This document shows positions 27,606 to 35,642 of a stretch of 64,000 bases of DNA, in pieces. Every line of letters begins with the position of its first letter. Within the stretch, counting starts at the first letter, position 1. Position numbers and translations under genes: made by a program. This DNA comes from Calothrix sp. NIES-2100 (GTDB lineage Bacteria; Cyanobacteriota; Cyanobacteriia; Cyanobacteriales; Nostocaceae), in assembly GCF_002368195.1 (NCBI RefSeq), contig NZ_AP018178.1, forward strand, positions 8,638,645-8,702,644. Reading direction: 5' to 3'. The notes beneath the pieces were generated by a model. It had not been told where the DNA came from. It was given only the letters and a program-made list of their open reading frames with translations, and made no database searches.

Positions 27606-27714
27606 GTAGTCAATAGTCAGTTGTCAGTTGTCAGTTGTCATTGGGCTTGTGGCGGGACAAGGGGCATTGGGCATTTATCTCCCTTGTCTCCCTTGTCTCC
27701 CTTGTCTCCCTTCC
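27606..27714. repeat. Mixed short tandem repeats
   Basis: A short 7-bp array (CAGTTGT units) at 27617-27640 is followed by four tandem copies of the 10-mer CTCCCTTGTC at 27678-27714. It lies between the convergently placed promoter side of rimP and the stop of the next minus-strand gene. Confidence 0.75.
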
Positions 27715-27724
27715 CTAATCTCCT

Positions 27725-29167
27725 TTACTTGTCCCTTGTGGTTAGCGCACTACTGTTCACTACTGGACCAAATGGAGTTTTTGTCCGTAATTGCCTGGTT
27801 TGCTCGACAATTTGGTCTATATCTTCTTGCGATAAACGCTGAACGTAGTTAAGTTTGACTTCTTCTAAAAAGTCATACAGCAAACTCTGAAGTTCTGTCA
27901 GTACTTGTTTTTTCTGCACTTCTGCACCTAGGGCTTGGCTGAAACGTTCTACTAGTTTGCTGGTGAGTTTTGCGCCTACGGGATCTTCGACTGCACTGAC
28001 TATTGCTTTATATAGGTTAGTTGTGATTTGGGTTGCTAGTTGATCGCTGATCTGGGTTTGTGTCTGCCCTACTCCTGGAAGCATTTGCAAGTTACGATAC
28101 ATGGGTACTTGCTGGAAAACGGTGTTGATATTGTGGCGTAAAATGGCGGTAATCTCTGGTTGAATTTGCGGTAGTACTTGGTAAACGACGGTTTGTACTA
28201 AAAGTCCGGCGATCGCTTCTATTTCATTAACATTATTGATATCTATATATGGGCGCAGGTTCTCTTGTTGCTTTAACCAGCTGGTGAATTCACCTTGCTG
28301 AATTGATCCCTGAATCTGGTTAATTACCCTGACTACGACAATTTCTGTAATTTCTTCGGCAAAATTGGCAACAATTCCTTGATTAATTTGTCGCCATACT
28401 GGGCGTAAATTTAATACCCGCCCTTGATCGAGGCGAATAACGACGGGGATAACTCGCAACCATCGCCAAAATGGTAGCAATAATAATAGATCGTACCAAC
28501 GCCACAATACAGCATCTAACCAGTTAAAACCAGGATGACTGCGTTTAATAAAAAAGCTACGTACTAGCAACTCGAAAGCAAATAAACCGATAAAGGGTAA
28601 GTCAATTAGCCAAAAATTATCAACTAAATCCCCATCTTCGCCAATGCGGCGGTAGTAGTTTGTGGAAATTAGAGGACGGATTTTCTGGTTAAAAAAATTA
28701 ATCTCCTGATTCCAACCCTTTTGAGATAAATATGCTTGACTCCAAAAAGTTCTAAAAGCAAGTTTGGCTGATTCTTGACCGAGGCGATCGCGCATCCGGT
28801 TTTTGATTTTCTCTAATGTCCCACTCTTACCGACACCTGCAAAAGGATTACTGTCAACCATCTCAGTGCTGAGACGGCTGATTTCCTCTAGCTTTGTTTG
28901 TACCTGAGGCGATTGTAACCCTGTTTGGCTTACCTGTTCTTCTAATGCATCTACTGTTTTCAGATAATTATTTGTTTCTCGGTGGGGTTCAATTCCCTTA
29001 ATTGGATCGTAAATTTGGGTAATTTGGGGTAATTTTCGCCAGTAAAAATCTCGCCACGGTACGTAACTTAAATTAAACAAAACTAAACACAAATTTACTG
29101 TGGCAGTGAGTGCCATCAATCTTTCAAAGTAAAGTTGCGATCGCTTTAAAGGTTTAAGATTTGTCAT
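27725..29167 (-). CDS. Conserved cyanobacterial membrane protein of unknown function
   Basis: A 480-residue protein. It has one N-terminal transmembrane helix (ALTATVNLCLVLFNLSYV), a periplasmic/lumenal segment of about 160 residues rich in charged helices, and a cluster of hydrophobic helices around 190-250 (FWLIDLPFIGLFAFELLVRSFF, WRWYDLLLLLPFWRWLRVIPVV). The first half of the cluster resembles the voltage-sensor-like part of ion channels, with basic residues (RVIPVVIRLDQGR), but no pore motif follows. A long cytoplasmic helical C-terminus completes it. I recognise no named family. It converges on no gene; a 261-bp AT-rich gap precedes it. Confidence 0.7.
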   Translation of the reverse strand: MTNLKPLKRSQLYFERLMALTATVNLCLVLFNLSYVPWRDFYWRKLPQITQIYDPIKGIEPHRETNNYLKTVDALEEQVSQTGLQSPQVQTKLEEISRLSTEMVDSNPFAGVGKSGTLEKIKNRMRDRLGQESAKLAFRTFWSQAYLSQKGWNQEINFFNQKIRPLISTNYYRRIGEDGDLVDNFWLIDLPFIGLFAFELLVRSFFIKRSHPGFNWLDAVLWRWYDLLLLLPFWRWLRVIPVVIRLDQGRVLNLRPVWRQINQGIVANFAEEITEIVVVRVINQIQGSIQQGEFTSWLKQQENLRPYIDINNVNEIEAIAGLLVQTVVYQVLPQIQPEITAILRHNINTVFQQVPMYRNLQMLPGVGQTQTQISDQLATQITTNLYKAIVSAVEDPVGAKLTSKLVERFSQALGAEVQKKQVLTELQSLLYDFLEEVKLNYVQRLSQEDIDQIVEQTRQLRTKTPFGPVVNSSALTTRDK

Positions 29168-29428
29168 TTTTAAGTATTGAATTATACTCTAATCCTGTAT
29201 AAATTTTTAACTTCTATAGTTTTAGGACTTTTTAGAGTTCAGCGCAACTGTTAAAAAATCTTTCTCTGGAAGGATGAAAAAATATTCATAATTTATTAAA
29301 TAAATTAACCTATCAAAGTATTTTTAATCAAAAATCATTAATCATTGTCAAAACAGATGTTAAAGAAACTTAAAATGCATCTGTAAGCCTTTAGATTCTG
29401 CTGATTTAAACCAAAGGAGTTTTAATTT

Positions 29429-30115
29429 ATGTGGTGTGGCTTTGGAAAATCAAGCGCTAGCATTGTTACTGCTTGCCTAATAACTGCAAGTGTGGTATCC
29501 TCAACTTCTTCTTTTGCTGTGGCTCAGCGTAGCTATACACCACAGCAATTTCGTGCTGTGCTTCATGGATTAGGTTATAAAATCACCGTAAACAATTCAC
29601 CCTTGACGGATAAGGAAGCAATACAAGCAATCCGTGAATTTCAGAGGGGTTACAAATTAGGTGTAGATGGGATAGCAGGCCCAAAAACTCAAAATTGGGC
29701 TGCTGGTATCATTCAGATTTTGCAAGCAAATTTAAATGTAGTACTGAAGCCTAAAACTCCCCTACCCCGCGATCAATTTTATGGGCCTCAGACAGAAGCG
29801 GCGGTAAAGGAAGCTCAGAAAAAATTTCAGTTACAAGAAACAGGCATTGCTGATTTAGCATTTCGTCAAAAGCTGAATGCAGAGGCTAAGTCAGCCTTAG
29901 GTAAGCCGACAGCGACACCAACATCTAAACCATCGCCGACACCATCGCCGACACCAACATCTAAACCATCGCCGACATCATCGCCATCACCGTCGGCGAC
30001 ACCATCGGCGACACCATCAGCGACACCATCGGCGACACCAACAGCTACGCCGACAACTTCACCATCACCGACACCAACAGCTACGCCGACAAGTTCACCA
30101 TCGCCGACACCTTAG
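29429..30115 (+). CDS. Peptidoglycan-binding exported protein with Thr/Pro/Ser tail
   Basis: A 228-residue exported protein. A signal peptide (ending at about FAVAQR) precedes a PG_binding_1-type helical domain. Two motif halves are seen: ILHGLGYKITVN-like text leading to AIREFQRGYKLGVDGIAGPKT, and FYGPQTEAAVKEAQKKFQL. These bind peptidoglycan in cell-wall enzymes, but no catalytic domain is attached. From residue 157 the protein is a Thr/Pro/Ser/Ala repeat (TPTSKPSP, SATPSATP, TATPTTSP) about 70 residues long, probably an extended, perhaps glycosylated, wall spacer. AAGGAG precedes the ATG. Confidence 0.87.
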   Translation: MWCGFGKSSASIVTACLITASVVSSTSSFAVAQRSYTPQQFRAVLHGLGYKITVNNSPLTDKEAIQAIREFQRGYKLGVDGIAGPKTQNWAAGIIQILQANLNVVLKPKTPLPRDQFYGPQTEAAVKEAQKKFQLQETGIADLAFRQKLNAEAKSALGKPTATPTSKPSPTPSPTPTSKPSPTSSPSPSATPSATPSATPSATPTATPTTSPSPTPTATPTSSPSPTP

Positions 30116-30121
30116 GCGTTA

Positions 30122-30265
30122 CCTGAAGTATGAAGTGTAAAGTATGAAGTATGAAATTAACCCGCCCATTCAGGGATGGAGAAAACCTGAACGGAAAAGC
30201 CCTTCTTTTCTATCCACAGGCGCGTAGCCATTACTTCATCCTTCATCCTTCATCCTTCATCCTAG
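30122..30265. repeat. Paired heptamer arrays with inverted polarity
   Basis: GAAGTAT/AAGTATG units (about 30128-30153) face CTTCATC units (about 30233-30263). The arms are partly complementary and enclose about 80 bp, so the segment can fold into a long hairpin between the convergent genes ending at 30115 and 30304. It could end transcription from both sides. Confidence 0.6.
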
Positions 30266-30303
30266 CCTCCGGCAAGCCGCTCCGCGTCTACATCCTTTAT
30301 GTT

Positions 30304-31197
30304 TTATCTTGTCTGAGTTGGTTCTTCTAAAGGTCTACCTTTAGGTGTAGGTAAAATTGGCCGACGGTCATCATAAGGCATGGGAATATACTGAACGCTG
30401 GGTCTGCCTCCTTGTGGTTGGGGATACAGATCCATGAGATCGTAAATAGAATGGGGCAATCCGACTGTTACGGGTAGCCCCATTTCTGTTGCTTCCTCTA
30501 CGGTAATCGGGTAGTCGTGAGTGACACGTCCAGTTGTTAAGGCTTCGATAATTGGTTCAATATTTTCTGGGCTGACTTTTTGTTTGGGGATACTGTCTTT
30601 AAGCAAAGTCCGCACAAAGCGCTGTACCTGTTGAATGGCTTTAGCTGACAAGTCTGCCATGATTAAAGTTTGGTCATCAACTTCGCTGATGGGTTTATCT
30701 TGTACTACTTTCAGGATACTGGCTGCGGGGAAGTTACCTAATTGGGGATCAACAGGCCCTAAGACAGCATTTGCATCCATGACAATTTCATCAGCAGCTA
30801 GCGCCAGCATTGTACCGCCACTCATGGCATAGTGGGGGACAAACACGGTAACTTTTGACGGATGGCGAATTAATGCTCTAGCGATTTGTTCGGTAGCTAA
30901 TACCAAACCACCAGGAGTGTGCAAAATTAAATCAATTGGAACCTCTGGGGGAGTGAGGCGAATTGCTCGCAGTATTTGTTCTGAGTCTTCGATGGTAATG
31001 TAGCGTGATATGGGTATGCCCAGTAAACTGAGAGACTCTTGACGGTGAATGAGCAAAATCACCCGGCTGTTACGTCCTCGCTCAAATTCTTGTAAAGCGC
31101 GCACACGGCGATATTCGATTTGACGCTTTTGCCAGATGGGTTGCACGGATGAGAGGAGGAGAAAAATCCAGAATAAATCGCCAATACCAAAGGCCAT
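30304..31197 (-). CDS. SDH-family Clp-fold serine proteinase (membrane-anchored)
   Basis: A 297-residue protein of the ClpP/crotonase-fold family named SDH (serine dehydrogenase proteinase, DUF114). An N-terminal membrane anchor (FGIGDLFWIFLLLSSV) is followed by RVILLIHRQES. LILHTPGGLVLATEQIARAL holds the oxyanion-hole glycines, and HYAMSGGTMLALAADEIVMDANAVLGPVDPQ holds the candidate nucleophile Ser and the conserved acidic/Pro segment. The relation to SppA-like signal-peptide peptidases suggests a role in membrane protein or peptide turnover. The tail is Pro-rich. Substrate unknown. Confidence 0.85.
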   Translation of the reverse strand: MAFGIGDLFWIFLLLSSVQPIWQKRQIEYRRVRALQEFERGRNSRVILLIHRQESLSLLGIPISRYITIEDSEQILRAIRLTPPEVPIDLILHTPGGLVLATEQIARALIRHPSKVTVFVPHYAMSGGTMLALAADEIVMDANAVLGPVDPQLGNFPAASILKVVQDKPISEVDDQTLIMADLSAKAIQQVQRFVRTLLKDSIPKQKVSPENIEPIIEALTTGRVTHDYPITVEEATEMGLPVTVGLPHSIYDLMDLYPQPQGGRPSVQYIPMPYDDRRPILPTPKGRPLEEPTQTR

Positions 31198-31590
31198 AGG
31201 ATTGATTGTCTCAAAATAACGGAGCTCGTCATTAATTGTGACAATTTTCCGGCGATCGCAATTCTATCTGTAGGTCTATTAGCTTACCGGAAATTACAAT
31301 CATTAATCTCAATCATCAGGATTCATACTTAATTGCCGCAAACGTTCTGGCAGTTTGAGCAATATCACACAACCAGATTGATAATTTTGCATTGCTTAAA
31401 TCGTGTCGTAGATAGCAGGGCACGGTGTTGGCTGAGCGAAGTCGAAGCCAACGCCCCCAGGCTGGTAACTCTGGAATATCACTTAAATTAATAGTATAAA
31501 AATTTTTATCTAAATTGCTTATAAATAACTATAACTGCCTAAATATCTTGGGGAATACTGAAAATTAGTTCAATTTAAGGTGTATGAAAG
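31198..31590. other. Intergenic region, possible gene remnant
   Basis: 393 bp between divergent genes. A 27-codon minus-strand frame (31309-31392) reads MQNYQSGCVILLKLPERL and looks like the tail of a lost gene; this is weak. A GTTGGCT/AGCCAAC hairpin (31427-31452) belongs to a dispersed GC-rich repeat. The part before 31591 is AT-rich and probably promoter. Confidence 0.45.
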
Positions 31591-32058
31591 ATGGCAGATA
31601 GTAAAGTCAGTGCAAAACTTTCCGCAGCAGATAGAGAAGCTGTGATGGAAGCTATTAGTACTATTCGGCAAAAGTTACCGTTTTTGATTGATTTGTCAAC
31701 GGAGGAACGTAAAGCTTTACCAAAGCTGGGGGATAAGAGTCGGGCGTTTGTGAGTAAGGCGTTGGAAATAGCTGCACAAAATCCTGATTTTTTACCGCGT
31801 TCTTTTGATGTGGATGAAATGCGGCGAGATATTGAATTATTTGAGGCTTTGTATCCGATTTTGCTGTCGTTGACACAATTGCAAGAACTGGTGGATGATA
31901 CTTCTGTGGCTGTTGGCAGTGAAGCTTATGCGGCGGGTTTGCTGGTGTATAACTATGCCAAAGCCAGTGGTAAAGGCGCTGGTTTAGATTCAATGGTTGA
32001 TGATTTAGGGCGAAGATTTGCCCGGAAAGCGAAAAAATTGCAACCGCAAACCTCGTAA
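31591..32058 (+). CDS. Hypothetical helical protein
   Basis: A 155-residue soluble, mainly helical protein (MADSKVSAKLSAADREAVME onward), with KLPFLIDLSTEERKALPKLG, an Asp/Leu-rich middle and a basic end (GRRFARKAKKLQPQTS). I do not recognise a family. Its last 30 codons and the DNA downstream are present a second time at 34990-35081, showing that this locus was duplicated and the second copy decayed. Nothing points to a function. Confidence 0.62.
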   Translation: MADSKVSAKLSAADREAVMEAISTIRQKLPFLIDLSTEERKALPKLGDKSRAFVSKALEIAAQNPDFLPRSFDVDEMRRDIELFEALYPILLSLTQLQELVDDTSVAVGSEAYAAGLLVYNYAKASGKGAGLDSMVDDLGRRFARKAKKLQPQTS

Positions 32059-32385
32059 TTTTATGAAGTATAGCATTTATCGTTATTGGTGAGGGATAAG
32101 AACCCCACCCCCTCCCCGCTAGCGAGGCTGCGCTCTACACACAAGACTTTTAGAGTGGTTCCACAGGCTTTTGATCCCCCCAACCCCCCTTAAAAAGGGG
32201 GGCTAATAACACTCTATTACCCCCTTTTTAAGGGGGTCGCCGCAGGCGGGGGGATCTTAACTGAACTGTATTAGGCTATAAATCGGCGTTTGTAGATAAA
32301 AACATCAACTTTGAGCTTCTGAACTTGGGTGTTTCAGTTTTAAGTGAAAAACTCCGAGTCAGAAGCTTAAATTTTGCGGTTGTCA

Positions 32386-32463
32386 GTGAGAATGTTCTGG
32401 GTTGAAATGAGAACGTTTTGGGTTGAAGTGAGAATGTTCTCGTTTCCAGTGAAAATTTTTGTG
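32386..32463. repeat. 21-bp tandem repeat, first copy
   Basis: Three units of the type GTGAGAATGTTCTGGGTTGAA and a partial fourth. Read as protein they give VRMFWVE-like heptapeptides. The matching block at 35198-35320 has five diverged units with stops, so the array length changed after duplication and the reading frame was not kept. Confidence 0.75.
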
Positions 32464-32760
32464 TTTAGAACTAAACAGTTGCTCTTTAAAGGAATGATCA
32501 TGACAAAACAACCATATCGGTAGGGGCACGGCATCCACAGACTTTCGGTAATAACGATAAAATATCGGTGCCGTGCCCCTACAAGCGGGATAATTTATTT
32601 GTTGATGTTCCCTAAAGAACCATACCTAGGGTAAGTTAAGCTAACGCCTGATATTTTTGTAGAGCAATACAGTTTATTTCAGCAACAACCCAAGGATATC
32701 AAAGCTAATTGAGCGATCGTCGCACCAAGGCTGATAATTAGCGAGGTATCACAAACAAAA

Positions 32761-32793
32761 AGATCCCCGACTTCTTCAAGAAGTCGGGGATCT
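32761..32793. repeat. Perfect palindrome, 16-bp arms
   Basis: AGATCCCCGACTTCTT (32761-32776) and AAGAAGTCGGGGATCT (32778-32793) are exact complements around one base. The short direct repeat CTGATAATTAG flanks the element at 32731-32741 and about 32800-32809, which may be a target duplication of a small mobile palindrome. It could also act as a terminator for the minus-strand gene at 32841. Confidence 0.75.
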
Positions 32794-32840
32794 GAGACTG
32801 ATAATTAGTGCGTTTGCGGACAATTTCTTTAGTAGCATCA

Positions 32841-33080
32841 TCAATTATTGTGTTGAGCTACTAGCATGGCATTGATGTAAGTAAAAATTCTATCTAGTTC
32901 GCCAATTTCTTCCAGTTCGATTACTTCTTCTGGAGTTAGTAAGTCAGCTTTTTTGCGTTCTAACAGTTCTTCCATCCGTGCTTGCAGTTCATCATTAAAT
33001 TTAAACAGGTTAAATTTATCCAGCTTTTCTATTTTGATACTGCCAATCAAAGATGAAGGTCTAGCAATTACAGTTGTCAT
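32841..33080 (-). CDS. Small hypothetical acidic protein
   Basis: A 79-residue protein starting MTTVIARPSSLIGSIKIEKL, with a helical acidic/basic second part (ELQARMEELLERKKADLL, EEVIELEEIGELDRIFTYI). It resembles many short cyanobacterial proteins annotated as hypothetical or antitoxin-like, but no toxin partner is next to it. It lies 135 bp upstream (by transcription) of nothing on its own strand; the kinase gene at 33215 is separate. Function unknown. Confidence 0.55.
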   Translation of the reverse strand: MTTVIARPSSLIGSIKIEKLDKFNLFKFNDELQARMEELLERKKADLLTPEEVIELEEIGELDRIFTYINAMLVAQHNN

Positions 33081-33214
33081 AGTTAGGGCGATATATTTTA
33101 GCGATATGTGCTTTTATTTTAGTATTTTGATAGGTTTTAACTAGTTAACCTTCGAGTAAAACTGCGATCGCACCTTAATTATCTGTTTACTGTGTTGACG
33201 CTGTTATTGTACAA

Positions 33215-34828
33215 CTAGCTGCGTCGCCAAATTTTGATATTCCCGCTATGGTCTCCCGCAGCTAGCCCATTTCCATCGGGGGTAAAGGCGACAGACCAAA
33301 CTCCGTCAAAATGAGTGAGGCTGTGAATTTCTTTACCTGTTGATATTTTCCACAGTTTGATAGTCTTATCATGACTACCAGTAGCGAGAATTTGCCCATC
33401 ACTACTGATGGCTACGGAACTAACCCAGTTAGAATGACCAGTGAGGGTGCGAATTTCCTTTCCTGTTGTCACCGACCACAGTTTGATCGTCTTGTCTCCA
33501 CCACTACTAGCGAGAATTTGACTATCACTACTGATGGCTACGGAAACAACCAACTCAGAATGACCAGTGAGGGTGCGAATTTCCTTTCCGGTTGTCACCG
33601 ACCACAGTTTGATCGTCTTGTCTAGACTACCACTAGCGAGAATTTGCCCATCACTACTGATGGCTACGGAAACAACCGGGTCAGAATGACCAGTGAGGGT
33701 GCGAATTTCCTTTCCGGTTGTCACTGACCACAGTTTGATCGTGTTGTCTCTACTACCACTAGCGAGAATTTGCCCATCACTACTGATGGCTACGGAACTA
33801 ACCCAGTCAGAATGACCAGTGAAGGTGCGGAGAAGTTCACCTGTAGTTGATGAAAACAAGTGAATAACTGAACGTGCCACACTTGCTAAAATATCTTCCT
33901 TGGGGCTAAGGGCGACTCTTCCAGAAATACCAGGGATGATGTGGGCGCATTCCCAAGATGGGAGTGTATTGGGACGAGATATTACTGGTTGTGTTGGCGG
34001 TATGGGATTCGCACCCAACAAATCCAACAACTCCTCCACCGACTGGGGACGAAACCTATAATTTAACGCCATCCCCTTCATAATTGCCTCATTTACCCTG
34101 TAGCTAACACTACCATTCAACTCCTTAGGCGCTTGTAGCGTAAAATTTTGCAGTCTAGCTGGTGCTGGCATGGGCAATTGTCCAGTCACTAAAGAATATA
34201 ATGTAGCGGTTAAGGCGTAAACATCTATATATTCTCCTCGTTGTTCGATGGGTGCATATTGTTCTGGTGGCGCATAACCAGGGGTAAGACTTTCTGTATG
34301 TCGTTGAACTCCACCGGAAATAAATTGTCTCGCCAGCCCAAAGTCAATTAGCACTGCTTCTGGTTTACCCGCACGCATCATAATATTACTCGGCTTCAAA
34401 TCCCGATGCAGCAAGCCTTTCTCGTGAACCAATATCAAAGCTTCGCCAATTTGCCGAATATATTGCAGTGCTTCGGCTTCAGGTAACGCCCCTTTGTTGG
34501 TGATTCGCTTCCCCAAATCTTCGCCTTCGATGTACTCCATCGCCATACATGGCAAATTCTCCTCATCAAAGACATTTTCTACCTGCACAATATGAGGATG
34601 GCGACACAAAGCCAGTCGCAAAGCTTCATCACGAAAGTCATGCCGTAATTTATCTTGATGTGGTATCCATTGGGGATGATTGAGGATTTGTTCTCTGAGG
34701 GTTTTGATAACTCGCAATTCACCGCGTCGATTTTTAGCGAGATAGGTAATCCCAATTCCACCTTCGCCCAATTTTCTCTCGATGATGTACCGCCTGCCAA
34801 ATAACTCCTGCCCTGGATTCCACACCAT
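33215..34828 (-). CDS. Serine/threonine protein kinase with WD40 repeats
   Basis: A 537-residue protein. Residues 14-275 are a Hanks-type kinase: G-loop KLGEGGIGITYLA, VIK with Lys42, HRDLKPSNIM with catalytic Asp143, IDFGLAR with Asp162, and APPEQYAPIEQRGEYIDVYAL. All key residues are present, so it should be active. A Pro/Ile linker leads to a C-terminal beta-propeller of about six WD40 blades. Four are near copies of TGHSDWVSSVAISSDGQILASGSRDNTIKLWSVTTGKEIRT, each about 42 residues. The near identity of the blades also at DNA level suggests recent expansion or gene conversion. A remnant of a related final blade survives at 35.5 kb. Nostoc genomes have many such kinases, and targets are not predictable. 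Confidence 0.94.
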   Translation of the reverse strand: MVWNPGQELFGRRYIIERKLGEGGIGITYLAKNRRGELRVIKTLREQILNHPQWIPHQDKLRHDFRDEALRLALCRHPHIVQVENVFDEENLPCMAMEYIEGEDLGKRITNKGALPEAEALQYIRQIGEALILVHEKGLLHRDLKPSNIMMRAGKPEAVLIDFGLARQFISGGVQRHTESLTPGYAPPEQYAPIEQRGEYIDVYALTATLYSLVTGQLPMPAPARLQNFTLQAPKELNGSVSYRVNEAIMKGMALNYRFRPQSVEELLDLLGANPIPPTQPVISRPNTLPSWECAHIIPGISGRVALSPKEDILASVARSVIHLFSSTTGELLRTFTGHSDWVSSVAISSDGQILASGSRDNTIKLWSVTTGKEIRTLTGHSDPVVSVAISSDGQILASGSLDKTIKLWSVTTGKEIRTLTGHSELVVSVAISSDSQILASSGGDKTIKLWSVTTGKEIRTLTGHSNWVSSVAISSDGQILATGSHDKTIKLWKISTGKEIHSLTHFDGVWSVAFTPDGNGLAAGDHSGNIKIWRRS

Positions 34829-34989
34829 TGCTCAAGACTGTAATTTTACTGATATTTTATTTTGACATACGCACTCACTCAGTCTCGTGGGTGGGAAGAT
34901 TTAAGGTGCTGCTGATGGAGCCTACAATAGCAATATAGCGATCGCCATAAACGTGCTGGCTTTTGATGTAAATATTCTCTATTAGCTAA

Positions 34990-35081
34990 TGGTAAAGGCG
35001 CTGGTTTAGATTCAATGGTTGATGATTTAGGGCGAAGATTTGCCCGCAAAGCGAAAAAATTGCAACCACAAACGTCGTAAT
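34990..35081 (+). pseudogene. Remnant: C-terminal end of a copy of the 31591-32058 gene
   Basis: The DNA translates to GKGAGLDSMVDDLGRRFARK, AKKLQPQTS and a stop in the same frame as the intact gene at 31591-32058, with a handful of silent or third-position changes. The first five-sixths of the gene are missing. The homology continues past the stop into the intergenic repeats. Confidence 0.9.
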
Positions 35082-35197
35082 TTGAGAAATTTACTCGACG
35101 TTTCTCGATAAAAGCATAAACTTTGAGCTTCTGAGCTTGGGTATTTCAGTTTCAAGTGAAAAACTCCTTCTCAGAAGCTTAAATTTTGCGGTTGTCA

Positions 35198-35320
35198 GTG
35201 AGAATGTTCTGGTTTCAAATGAGAACGGTTTCGTTTTAAGTGAAAATGTTCTAGTTTCAAACGAGAACGTTTTGGGTTGAAGTGAGAACGTTTTCGTTTC
35301 CAGTGAAAATTTTTGTGTTT
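35198..35320. repeat. 21-bp tandem repeat, second copy
   Basis: Five units of the GTGAGAATGTTCTGGTTTCAA type plus a partial one, corresponding to the three-unit block at 32386. In-frame stops occur in the second and third units, so the sequence is not coding in this copy. Confidence 0.75.
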
Positions 35321-35374
35321 AGAACTAAACAGTTGGTCTTTAAAGGAATTATCATTACATAATAACTATATCGT

Positions 35375-35436
35375 TAGGGGCACGGCATCCACAGAATTTT
35401 GGTAATAACGATAAAATATCGGTGCCGTGCCCCTAC
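35375..35436. repeat. TAGGGGCACGGC inverted repeat (duplicate)
   Basis: TAGGGGCACGGC at 35375 faces GCCGTGCCCCTA at about 35424-35435. The intervening ACAGAATTTTGG-ATAACGATAAA segment matches the copy at 32520-32582 at almost every base. A shorter form of the same palindrome is at 18331 and a degenerate one at 41857. Confidence 0.8.
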
Positions 35437-35502
35437 AAGCGGGATAATTTATTTGTTGGTGTTTTCCAAAGAGCAACACCTTTTGACGCTGTTATTCTAC
35501 AA

Positions 35503-35583
35503 CTAGCTGCGGTGCCAAATTTTGATATTTCCGCTATCATCTCCAGCAGTAAGCCAACGCCCATTGGGGCTAAACGCAAAAAA
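35503..35583 (-). pseudogene. Remnant: last WD40 blade of a lost kinase-type gene
   Basis: The minus strand reads FSPNGRWLTAGDDSGNIK, IWHRS and a stop. This parallels FTPDGNGLAAGDHSGNIK, IWRRS at the end of the intact WD40 kinase (33215). Only this final blade remains. Its upstream end meets a run of seven As that serves as the T run of the terminator of the next gene. Confidence 0.88.
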
Positions 35584-35620
35584 ATTGCTAGATTTAGCAA
35601 ATTATTAGCTAATCTAGCAA
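35578..35620 (-). terminator. Intrinsic terminator of the Uma2 gene
   Basis: On the minus strand, TTGCTAGATT (complement of 35611-35620) pairs with AATCTAGCAA (complement of 35585-35594), and AGC/GCT extends the stem inward. Seven Us follow (A run 35578-35584). It begins 22 bp past the Uma2 stop. Confidence 0.85.
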
Positions 35621-35642
35621 CCTTAAATTATTTGCAAAAAGT

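Larger units (their letters stand above)
32059..32840. other. Repeat-rich intergenic region
   Basis: 782 bp without a gene. It holds palindromic GC-rich repeats (32099-32262) that are absent from the duplicate copy at 35.1 kb and so may have inserted, a series of 21-bp units (32386-32463), a GGGGCACGGC inverted repeat (32520-32582), and the perfect palindrome at 32761-32793. Some of the 21-bp units form a 45-codon frame beginning at 32386; it is not credited as a gene. Confidence 0.7.
34829..35642. other. Decayed second copy of the 32-33 kb locus
   Basis: 814 bp without an intact gene. From 34990 it repeats the end of the 31591 gene and its downstream DNA to about 35458, then from about 35482 the end of the WD40 kinase gene. 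The material between has been deleted. See the separate pseudogene and repeat entries. Confidence 0.8.

Noticed and set aside
31309..31392. 27-codon minus-strand frame as a small gene
   Set aside because: Too short to support; could be the tail of a lost gene, but no homologue in the window confirms it.
32386..32523. 45-codon frame through the 21-bp repeats
   Set aside because: The duplicate copy has stops in the same frame, so there is no sign of selection for protein.
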